The notes below the pieces were generated by a model that saw only the letters and a program-made list of their open reading frames with translations, did not search any database and was not told the DNA's origin. Shown piece by piece: positions 47,377 to 56,098 of a DNA stretch of 64,000 nt. The first letter of the stretch is position 1, and each line of letters begins with the position of its first letter. A program made the translations under genes and the position numbers. Source of the DNA: Madurella fahalii (Eukaryota > Ascomycota > Sordariomycetes > Sordariales). Location of the stretch: positions 2,728,001 through 2,792,000 of the forward strand of contig CM056875.1 in assembly GCA_029876055.1 (NCBI GenBank), written 5' to 3'.

Positions 47377-48361
47377 TTATTTCAAGATGATAATCAACAG
47401 CACCAACACCACAATCAGGACTACAATCGCCGTCAACTGCCTCCCCTCGCCGCTGCTGGCGGCGCCGCGGGCGATCCGCCCCACCTGCCGGCGGGCCCGG
47501 CCCAGCGCGCTGGCCTGGCGGTCGGCGGCGCGCTCACTCTCGTCGAGCATGAGCACCTGGCTGTCGAGCTCGTCGCCGATCTGGAGGGAGAGCTCGCGCT
47601 GGCGCGAGATGGAGGCGCCGAGGACGTCGAGCTGGGCGTCCTGGTCGGCCAGGATCTGCTCGTGGTACGCGTGGATCTGCTGGTTGGACAGCGACCCCGC
47701 CGCGATGTGGTCGCGGTAGCCGGCCGTGTCGTCATCGCCGCCGCCGCCGCCATCGCCCGTCGGGTCGTCGCGGTACGGCTGGTTCGCGGGCCCGCCGAAG
47801 AGCGTGCTCCGGTTCGGGTCCGGGGTGCCGCGTCGTTGCGATTCCAGGTCGATCGTCGGGGACGAGAAGCGGACTGCCTTTTTCGGAGCGCGCGTTGGGG
47901 TCGCGGCGGCGTCTTCGCCCTGGGCGGCCCTCGTCGAGGTGGAGGATTGCGCGTGGGCAAAGTCGGCTGCTAGGGCGGGGTCGTTAGGGGAGGTGAGGGT
48001 GGTGGTGGTGGCGGCGGAGGAGAAGCCGTGGAATTGGGAGGTTAGGTCCGAGTATTGTTTTCGGAGCGAGGCGAGCGTGTCGGAGAGGGTGGAGGCTTTG
48101 CTGCTGGGTGAGTTAGATGGGGGGGTTTTGCCTCGGTGTTAGATGGTGTCGATGCGGGACGTACGATTCATCGCCGGCGTCTTGCAGCCGTTGCTGCTCC
48201 TTCTCGAGAGCCTCGAGCCCTTCCCGGAATTGGTCAAGCGATCGTGATATGTGGCCGTCTTGCGAGTCGCGTCTGAGATTCAATGCCTTTGCGCGCTGCT
48301 GCTCCAGGAGCGACAGCTTGATGTGGTCGGCCAAGAGGAGGAGAGCGTTGGGGTTTGACAT
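47377..48361 (-). CDS. syn8: SNARE protein Syn8-like (306 aa, 2 exons)
   Basis: Minus-strand exons 48361-48165 and 48100-47377, phase 2. The N-terminus (NALLLLADHIKLSLLEQQRA) and the C-terminal SNARE motif (YHEQILADQDAQLDVLGASI, then a central region with heptad pattern IGDELDSQVLMLDESE) match the Syn8 family of endosomal Qc-SNAREs; the last residues (IVVLIVVLVLLIIILK) form a C-terminal membrane anchor. Syn8 works in vesicle fusion at endosomes. The middle (about residues 95-160) is Ala/Ser/Thr-rich and probably disordered. Its acceptor is a tandem CAGCAG (48107-48101), so splicing may give two proteins differing by one serine. It diverges from the DUF3716 gene. Confidence 0.88.
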
Positions 48362-48800
48362 TGCTGCCGGATGGCTGTGCTGCCTGAAGCGCAGCGGTGA
48401 TGGAAAGAATAAAGAACCCCGGGACAGTCGGTACCAGACGCGCTTGACCTACACCGTGGTCTGCGGAACGAGTGGGCTCAGAGCGAAGCGGGAAGGGCAG
48501 ATGAAGGACAACCTAGCATGAAGACATTGCCGTGTTTCGGTTGGCTGAAGTCGGTTGATGCCGTGCTGGGCGCATTACGTCGCTGGGGAGCGGCCCCCAC
48601 CATGGCTGAGCGCCGAGCCAGGGGGTGATTGGCCCGTGCACAAACTCCACCAGTCTCCAATCTACCGTCGAATCCGTCGACTTTTCTACAAAATATGCCC
48701 ATATCCCACAGTTCCTTTCGTCGCCTTTCTTGTAGCATTCTGTGTGCCTCGTCTACCTAGCTTTGCACTCACAATTAGGGGACGACGCAAGTAATATCAT
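48362..48800. promoter_or_regulatory. Divergent promoter, syn8 / DUF3716 gene
   Basis: 439 bp between the two divergent starts, no exon visible. It must hold both promoters. Confidence 0.5.
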
Positions 48801-50121
48801 ATGGCTAACGCGGCTGAGGCTGCAGCTGACGCCGAAATGGCCGAGGCATCCGGTATCGACGAGGTCGTGTCCTCGCAGCACCCCGAGCGAATCGAGCAGG
48901 CTGAGCAGCCCGCCGAGCGGCCGACTCCTCAAGATCATCCTCAAGGTGAACCTAGCGCCGCTGCTGCCGTTATTAGCGGCCTGCCTTCTGATGCATCCAC
49001 GTTGCCGGCAGCGTTCCCCAAGAAGCGCCGGGGCCGCCCACCTGGCCGCCCAAACATGACGGTGCGCGAGGCTGATTACGAGGATCACCCACTCGTCCAG
49101 GCATGGAACGCAGCACGAGGCGAACGAGCCATACCCGTCGTTCCTATTGCCATCCGGGCCGCTCTAACAGAACACTCACTTGTCCACGAGACGCAGCGGA
49201 CCATTTTTCGAATGCCCAGTTGCGAAACCATCTACTTCGTGCAGGGCTGGATCACAGCCCGGCACATTGCCTCGCAGCGGCCGAGCTACGTCAACGGCCT
49301 ATTGATCCATTCGCGCGGCCAGGACGCGTCAGATTCGTGCCATCAGTGCATCGAACGCCGTGCCAAACATGCCCTGGGCCCATTTCTCACCTGCCGCGTC
49401 TTGCCGGGGGCTTTCCACAACAGTTGCTCCAACTGCAAGTGGTTCGACAACACCTCAGCCTGCTCCCTATACACGGGGCCCAAACCAAACCGGAAGCGTA
49501 AGGCCAAGGAGCAGCTCCCTCCCCCTCCACCCGCGGGAATTCCCCATCTCGACAGTGGCACCGGCAATAGCCCTGTCACTGCCCCAAGCGACGGCCGAGA
49601 ACAGACCACTCCTCCCCAATTTCAGTCCTCGCCGCAACCACAAGTAGCACAGCTATCAGTGCCACCACAATCACCAGTGCCACCACAAGCACAATCACCA
49701 GCACATCCAAATCCCCACACAGAACCAATATCGCAGCAGCAACCCGAGTCAGAGATAGCGACGCAAATCACACAGGTGCAGCAGGAGCAGCAATCAAACC
49801 CAACCGCAATACCAAATACAGCCGGGAACGACACGTCGCCTCAGATACAGCCCCAAACAGAAGCCAGCGGCTCTGAAATAGCCGAAGCCCAGAGCCAAAG
49901 CGAGTCTCTTTCGGAGCCGCACTTTGTGCTGCCCAAACCAGAAAGGGACGAGGACGCACAGGAAGCGGACGATGATGACGCAGCGTAAGTGCCACGCCAC
50001 TAGTCTTGTCATGATTCCGCAGTTGACCGAGCTTCTCTCCACGGCCAACAGCTTTGTCGATGCCCAGCTAGCTGCTCAGTTGCTGCCCGAGATTCAGCGA
50101 CAGGATTCAGAAGGCGCGTGA
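48801..50121 (+). CDS. DUF3716 protein with AT-hook (417 aa, 2 exons)
   Basis: Exons 48801-49984 and 50052-50121. The intron uses donor GTAAGT, branch TTGACC and acceptor CAACAG (67 bp); without it the protein stops two codons after the donor, and with it a helix-forming tail (FVDAQLAAQLLPEIQRQ) is added in frame. An AT-hook-like motif KKRRGRPPGRP (residues 74-84) suggests binding to AT-rich DNA. A Cys-rich segment CHQCIERRAKHALGPF, TCRVLP, SCSNCKW and CSLY follows, the pattern of DUF3716, a fungal domain expanded in many genomes and probably zinc-binding. A long Gln/Pro/Ser-rich and then acidic C-terminal region (DEDAQEADDDD) completes it. Function of this family is unknown to me; a chromatin or regulatory role is an inference from the AT-hook. 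Confidence 0.84.
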
Positions 50122-51030
50122 TCGTAATTTATCACCCGACAGACCGTGCACATATGACTCTGGTTGCTGGTCACGGGACTGTGGTCCATTCGATATGTTT
50201 CTGATGTCTTCCTGTGCCTCACGGTTCACCGTTTCGTATCTTTGTATTCTATCTCTTTGTAATATGGCACGTTGGAAGGAATGTTCAGCTCCTAAATTGG
50301 GCTCTGAGCAGCGTGAAGCATTTGACGCTCTCAACTGTAAATTTCATACGATGTATCTCGTAATTAAAAGTTCCCATCAGTTCATGCCAGCACTAATTAA
50401 TGATCGAATGCACACACTCATCTGGCCACATCACCCCAGATTAAAAATTGGAATTGCCACCTGTCTGTAGCGTTTCAAGTAGTGAACAGACCTCATTTTC
50501 AACCAATTGTCTTTCCAACTAGTACAAAAAATTTTGAGTAACACGCGACATACGCTCATGGATATACTAAGGTACTCATGCGTGTGTTGGTTAAAAGCCC
50601 TGAAACAGTCCGGCTTCGCCTAGGTGGTCCCTTGCCAAGTAACCAAACGTGATTAGCAAACATTTCTTGTACTAGAGGCTTGAAGCTGTGCCCATCATGA
50701 CGTAGAACGGTAGAACCAACAACACAGCCCAGCAACTAGTTCCCAGGTGTGTGGATAGGTGAGCTGACACGAACCTTTTCTCTCTAAATTAGTACGTGCG
50801 TATGCGTATATGCGTAGAACGGTGCTCAGTGCGCACAAAATCCAACGACATTACTTTATATAACACATATCTTTCATTAACTAGCAGCACAGTACCCATC
50901 AAACAGTGTACTCCAAGGAGCATTGAGAAAACATATTACCCTAAACTGGAGCACAACAAGACCACAACTTTGAGCTCTTACTCAAATCCACTCTATACGC
51001 CTACCCCGACAGCAGCTCCGGGATCCCATC
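50122..51030. other. AT-rich interval before the small-gene cluster
   Basis: About 0.9 kb. No exon logic; frame 50945 onward leads into the first copy of the small-gene family and could be part of it. Confidence 0.4.
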
Positions 51031-51540
51031 ATGGGGGCGTCGCAACAAGCCAACGCCAACGCCACCGCCACCGCCACCGCCACCACCAGCTCCGGCTGCA
51101 GCACCGCCGGGGTTCGCCACGGCCGTCGAAGAGGAATTCATCGACATCTGAGACTGGACTCCAGCGCAAATTCTGGCCGAGGTTCGGAAATGGGTACGCT
51201 AGCAATGAAAACACAGCTTCCCCGCCTGACATCTCGACTCCTAACGTTCTTTCCAAAAACCCTCCAAGCCGGCCAACCCGTGATGTGGGTCGACGAACCA
51301 TACCGCGCCAGTGTCACGCTGTTGCTGTTCCCCGAGAGCGGGCCGTCGAATTTCTTGCGCCGTCGCGTGTACGGTGCCGGTACCGCCTCGGACCCCGAGA
51401 GGGGCGCGGTTGTTTATGAGTGGGCGGACGCCACGGGTTGCGCGGTGATGTGCCGCGATCGGATGGTGCGGAGATATGTACATTGTCTGGGGAATCCGAG
51501 AATGAGTTACATGGGGGTGTGGCCGCCGGAGCCACGGTAG
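50945..51540 (+). pseudogene. Copy A of the tandem small-gene family, damaged
   Basis: Exon 1 in the frame matching copies B and C reads PPGFATAVEEEFIDI, then a TGA stop (51150-51152), then DWTPAQILAEVRKW directly before a GTACGC donor at about 51193. The C-copy counterpart is KWTSQQILEKVKEW and the B one KNTSREIIGQAIKW, also directly before the donor. At the acceptor (CCAAG|CCGG) the frame is off by one base compared with B and C (AAG|GCC, AAG|ACT). The second exon (about 51271-51540) is intact and reads AGQPVMWVDE, AVVYEW, VHCLGNPRMSYMG, PPEPR. Proline- and alanine-rich sequence from ACC repeats (51055-51110) precedes it. Two lesions indicate an inactive copy; a start in the ATG 51031 frame gives an Arg-rich protein with no likeness to the others. 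Confidence 0.6.
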
Positions 51541-51950
51541 ATAGCTCCAATACTGGAAAGAAAGTGTTGAGATGAAGGTAGATGGACGGGAGAGGCGCCA
51601 GCTGGATCTTCTGTTCGTCTTGGGAGGATAACGGGGAATAGTTGCTGTGCTTTGAAATGGCGCTGAGGAGCGACGCTGTTGAGCGCCGGCCACACGGAGT
51701 GCTCATCAGATGAGATCATCCAACTGCCAACGCCTGGTCGATAAATGCTTTGCTATAACTGCAAACGCCTTTTGAAGAAAATTTTGGCATATTGGATCAT
51801 CCCGTCACAGCAGGGTCTAAAGAACTTACTATAAGTATATCGTAAAACTCAAAATGGAGCTTTCCACTCGCCTACTTGGCGCCTGCAAGACAATCCGCCA
51901 AAGTTCAGTAGCCCACCTTCTCCCACCAGCTTCCCGAAGCAGTTACCAAA
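51541..51950. other. Promoter interval of copy B
   Basis: 410 bp; a TATA-like actataagtatatcg at 51828-51842 lies about 110 bp before the ATG of copy B. Confidence 0.45.
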
Positions 51951-52429
51951 ATGATGGCACCCAAAATGTCAAGATACCACGAATTAAACGTATCCAAAAA
52001 CACCTCCAGAGAAATTATTGGACAGGCCATTAAATGGGTAAGTGAGCAGCCGGCAGGAGACCATACGGCCTTGGGGGGCTAATCATGTATCTGTGACATA
52101 CGAAGGCCGGCCGTGCAGTTACTTGGATTGACAGAGAAGAGGACGCTACAGCCGTAGTCTACAATTTTGATGGGACGGTCGGCGAAATCTTCCGTTACGC
52201 CCCATACGGGGATCAAGCGTGGTTTCCAGCGACCGGCCAGATCTGGCTGTGCGCCATGCCCCCAAAGCGCAAAGTCAGAGGAGATCCAGAAGTCTTGTAC
52301 ATCGGTCGGATGTATGCGCAAGATTCATGGGAGGTTAAGCCTTCACATGACTTAGAAGAACCTAGGGATATAGGGACGGAAAGGGACCAGGATCTGACGA
52401 GGGGAAGCTCAGGTGGTGACGAGAAATAA
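51951..52429 (+). CDS. Copy B of the tandem small-gene family (136 aa, 2 exons)
   Basis: Exons 51951-52037 (29 codons) and 52106-52429 join in phase 0 (donor TGG|GTAAGT, acceptor CGAAG). The first exon encodes a short region ending KNTSREIIGQAIKW; the second starts AGRAVTWIDREEDATAVVYN and carries FDGTVGEI, GQIWLCAMPP and GDPEVLYIGRMY before an acidic-polar tail. The product is cytosolic in appearance (no signal peptide or membrane helix). It aligns along its whole first two thirds with copy C downstream, including the same 29-codon first exon, so they are paralogues. I do not recognise the family and know no homologue. The tandem arrangement suggests recent local duplication. A second Met (51954) or fifth codon Met (51966) might start instead. 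Confidence 0.72.
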
Positions 52430-52699
52430 AGTGGCGTAGTCAGAGCAGCGCAAACTAACACTAAGATTGAGACGTCTCTAACTGTTGGATGAAAAGGACA
52501 CTTGTGTGGTGAACCATATGAGATAATGAGTCGGACTGATAATTCCACGTATTGTATAGGCAGCTGGGGTCATTAGGGCTTCTTATAAAAAGCGCCGCGG
52601 AACCTGTCACCCGCCATCGGTGGAATAAATACCTGATTATGGCGGACCAACAATTCGACTGCCTCTAACGCAATTTTGGCACAACAACCGTAATCAACC
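52430..52699. other. Interval between copies B and C
   Basis: 270 bp containing the 3' UTR of copy B and promoter of copy C; no further feature. Confidence 0.4.
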
Positions 52700-53207
52700 A
52701 TGTCAATGGGAATTTTCAACAAGAATCAGGAAGCAATGGTTTCTAAGTGGACCAGCCAGCAAATCTTAGAGAAGGTCAAGGAATGGGTAAGTACTAAGTA
52801 CCTGATTTCCTGTCGTTCACCCCGTGGTCGGCGATTCGTAAGTAGAGCCAGCCCCTACTTACGCGTGCATTCATATCAAGACTGGCCACGACGTCATGTG
52901 GGTATATAGACGAGAGGAAGCCGAGGCTGTGGTGTACAACTTCGACGGGAGAATGGGTACCATGCTCCTCGCAACAGCAGGCGGAGATTCGCGGGAATGG
53001 AAGGATGTGAACGGGGAAGTGTGGCTTTGCGCTGACCCCCCGATACGTCATTATCTGGGTGACCCCAAGAGAGACTACATCGGTAAGGGGCCCATGTTTC
53101 CCCTCAAACATGTTATGGAGCCACCTTGCCAGGGAGCGATGTGGAACCGGGGAGGGCAGCATAGCGCCATTGAAGAAAAGCATGAACACCACCTCACCAG
53201 ACATTAA
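52700..53207 (+). CDS. Copy C of the tandem small-gene family (137 aa, 2 exons)
   Basis: Exons 52700-52786 (29 codons) and 52881-53207, phase 0 (donor TGG|GTAAGT, acceptor ATCAAG). The N-terminal part ends SKWTSQQILEKVKEW; the second exon begins TGHDVMWVYRREEAEAVVYN and contains FDGRMGTMLL, GEVWLCADPP and YLGDPKRDYIGK. Shared with copy B: the W-x5-I helix before the intron, V[MT]W[VI], REE, AVVYNFDG, WLCA-PP and GDP-YIG. The C-terminal 35 residues are polar and differ from B. A GTAAGG at 53081-53086 inside the second exon resembles a donor, so a third exon or alternative end is possible. No known domain. Confidence 0.72.
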
Positions 53208-53616
53208 GAATCTGGCGGTTGCTGGCTGCAACTACTGCTAGAGGTTTGTGCCTTGATTACGCGCTAAATACACGACGGGCGTTGCTTTGACACGTCGTAC
53301 ATCAGTGTTGTCCTGTGACTGATTAAATTTAACACTCAGCGATTGCCCTCGTATGTTACAGAACTTTGTATGAGATAGCGACGTGTCAACAAACTCAAGT
53401 GTCTGTGAGCATATTTGTTTAATTGAAAAGATGATGACCTGGCATCTATATCGTAAATGTTTGCACACAATCAAAGGGGACCGCGAGTATATATTCTTTT
53501 GCAAACCCTACCGCGCCAGAGAAGAGTAATTTTCCGACTCAGCAAAACGACGCTTCCAGACGATAACTGGATTATGACAGTCCATTTATTAGAGCACTCC
53601 GTCTCCACTTGACACA
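53208..53616. other. AT-rich interval between copy C and gene D
   Basis: 409 bp, AT-richer than the genes; no exon. Contains the promoter of gene D. Confidence 0.4.
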
Positions 53617-54007
53617 ATGGTAGAGCAAGCTAGAGTAAGCGAGCGAACAAGTAACGCTCATGCACCGAGCTCCGTGCTGACTTTGACTATAGGCTTGGCC
53701 GAACGTCAAAATTGTCGAACTCGACTGGGATACAGTGTACGCGTGGGAGATCCAGGTCGAGACACTGCTTGCCTCGCACAATCTGCTCAGATACATCACC
53801 AGGGACGCGCCGACAAACCTGGAGAAGCGGTTCATGGTCCAGCAGATGCTGATCAACACAATCAGGAAGTCGGCGGTGGTGAGGAAGATGAGGGCTGAGG
53901 GGTGGGACCCGTCCGAGATAAACCCCTATGACACGTATCGCGCCGCTGTTGACGCGATGAGGCAAATGGAGCGCGAGATGATAACTGCGAGGATAAGAAG
54001 CGGGTGA
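53617..54007 (+). CDS. Gene D: small two-exon protein with weak Gag-like look (110 aa)
   Basis: Exons 53617-53634 (6 codons, MVEQAR) and 53693-54007 join in phase 0 (donor GTAAGC, branch TTGACT, acceptor TATAG). The protein reads AWPNVKIVELDWDTVYAWEI, then a helical stretch (VETLLASHNLLRYITRD) and a strongly charged C-terminal part (QMEREMITARIRSG). The pattern Trp-x-Ile-x-Val-x2-Leu-Leu ... Leu-x2-Tyr-Ile recalls the start of copia-type Gag polypeptides, where a short region ends in W..w...ll...l...y; this is a weak impression only. It shares the tiny first exon, phase-0 intron and size with copies B and C but not their sequence. It might be a domesticated fragment of a retrotransposon or an unrelated gene in the cluster. 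Confidence 0.65.
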
Positions 54008-54832
54008 GAGGCAGGCCTGTTGAGGAAGCGAGACGAATGCGGTGATTTACAAGAAACATAGGGCATGTCTAAGCAGGGTTGTAGCGAATGAGTTGCATTT
54101 CGGATTGGTGCTCGGCGTTCCGTTATCGACGGAACGCCCAGGCTGAGATAAACAGCGGTTGAAATGTTTATGCACAACTGCCGATCCGTACGACTTGTCC
54201 ATGTCTCACTGCGGGAGGGTATACCGCGGCTGAGCCAAGGTCGCCCCTCATCTCATGGCAACGTCATAGAGTTATAGCGTTTCATAGCAGTGCCCGTTAC
54301 TTCCCCGATCCGAATGACATCTCCGAGAAGGTCGCAGCGCCAAGTTGCCAACGCGCACGACATTCTCCGTCCAACTGTCTTGGCCCCTCGAGAGATTCCC
54401 GCTTCCGCTTCTTGAACACTTTAGCCTAGGGGAGGAGCAATTCTCTCAAAGTTTACAACAACACTGGGCGGTGCTACCGCGGAATCTCCTGCAACTATTA
54501 GTGGTTAGCGGGCGATACATCCGCGCGGTCTCCGAGACGCTTACGCACGCCTGCTTTAACACAGCCGCGATATGCTCTACTGCCGATCGCATCTTCGATC
54601 TGCGCGGAGAGAGCCGGCCGTGTTCCAGTCTGTCCGGACGGGAGTCCAGAATCCGTATACATCGAGCACGACGATCGGCAAAAATGGCACGACGTGCAAT
54701 TGCTCTATAAATCCGCCGCCCTAGGTTCTAGCAGGTCGTCGGATACATCATCGTCTTCTCTAGCCAGGGCCCGGGGAATTTATGAAGCTGCCCTCTGTTT
54801 CAACCAAATCCAAACGTATCACCACGTCCAAA
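54008..54832. other. Interval before the Kelch gene
   Basis: 825 bp. An inverted motif GTTCCGTTATCGACGGAAC at 54116-54134 stands out as a near-perfect palindrome downstream of gene D. No exon is supported. Confidence 0.45.
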
Positions 54833-55926
54833 ATGAAACTCGCCCTCTCCCTCCTAGCCGCCCTCCTCCCTCTCACCCAAGGCGCGGGCGGCCGCAAACC
54901 ACCCGCCTCCTCCAAACCGGCCGGCGGAACCTGGCAAACCCTCGCCCCCATCGCCGACTACCCGCGGCAGGAGCATGTCACGCTGGCTCTCTCGGAGACC
55001 AGCATCGCCGTGCTCTGCGGGATCATCCCGGCCGCCAACTCGACCACGTCGTTCGAGACCACCAACCTCCTCCAGATCTACGACATCCCCACCAACACCT
55101 GGCGCACCGCCTCGCCGGCACCCGTCCGGCTCAACCACCCCAACGCCGCGGTGCTCAACGGCACGCTATACCTGCTGGGGGGGCTGACGGACGCGGCGGT
55201 CGCGGCGGGGGGGGCCGGGCGTGGGAGGCGGCGCCGCAGGCGTACCAGTACGACCCGGCGACGGACGCGTGGACGGCGCTGCCGGGCATGCCGGCGGACG
55301 GGGCGGACACGCCGCGGGGCAGCGCCGCCATGGCCGTGGACGCGTGGCGCGGCCGCATCTACCTGGCGGGCGGGCTCACGCGGCTGCCGCTGGGCGCGGG
55401 CGGCGAGCGGCAGGAGACGGTCGACGACGTGTCCGTGTTCGACGTGCGCCGGCGCGCGTGGGGGCGCCTGCCGCCCGCCGCCCGCCGCCTGCCCGCCCGC
55501 CGCGACCACGCCGGCGCCGCCGTCGTCGACGGTGTCTTGTATGTCCTCGGCGGGCGCGACCGCGGCCAGGCCAACGTCCGCGGCGAGGTGTTTGCGCTCG
55601 CCTTGGATGACAAGGGCCTGCGGAAGGGCTGGGTCACCAAGAAGGCCCGCATGCCCACCCCCCGCGGAGGGGTTGCGGCGGCCGAGGTGGACGGGAAGGT
55701 GTACGTCTTTGGCGGCGAGGGCAATCCGGCCGAGGGGATGGAGGGCATGTTCACCGAGGTGGAGGTGTACGATACGCGCAAGGATCGCTGGGAGAGGCTT
55801 CCCCCGATGGAGGTGCCCCGCCATGGGACCAGCGCCGTGGCCGTCGGTGGCGGCGTGTATGTACCCGGCGGAGGGATCAGACAGTCAGCCGCGCCGGTGG
55901 ATGTATTTAATGTGTTCTGGCCGTGA
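54833..55926 (+). pseudogene. Secreted Kelch-repeat protein, frameshifted (or assembly error)
   Basis: A signal peptide (KLALSLLAALLPLTQG) opens the first part from the Met at 54833; Kelch units follow (DYPRQEHVTLALSETSIAVL, NLLQIYDIPTNTWRTASPAP, NAAVLNGTLYLLGG). Around 55207-55216, in a run of eight Gs, the frame changes: the next Kelch units (YQYDPATDAWTALPG, AMAVDAWRGRIYLAGGL, AAVVDGVLYVLGGRD, GVAAAEVDGKVYVFGGE, TSAVAVGGGVYVPGGG) are in the neighbouring frame and end at 55926. No intron fits. Either one G is missing in a homopolymer (sequence error) or this is a real frameshift that truncates the protein. The family is galactose-oxidase-like beta-propellers; function unknown. An upstream in-frame Met at 54782 is possible. 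Confidence 0.7.
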
Positions 55927-56098
55927 TGAGAAGAGGAGGTTGCGGGTTGGGGGGAGATGAGTGGATACTTAGATTGCTAAGAAACTTGATTAGGCATTAA
56001 AACTATCTAGTCGAATATACCCTCATTAGCATGCCTGAGTGTGAGAACTGTTCAACCGATGGATAGGGGGCCTAGGAGTAGGGAAAAGGAAAGTTTGC
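55927..56098. other. Convergent 3' ends of the Kelch and PhoD genes
   Basis: 172 bp between two stop codons on opposite strands; both 3' UTRs must overlap or be very short. Confidence 0.5.

Noticed and set aside
49985..50022. A 38-bp intron at the end of the DUF3716 gene
   Set aside because: It is too short and leads at once to a stop; the 67-bp alternative with a proper branch point keeps the frame open.
54694..55200. Plus-strand frame before the Kelch frame break
   Set aside because: Up to about 55215 it is out of frame with the signal peptide and first Kelch units; only its downstream part is part of the gene.
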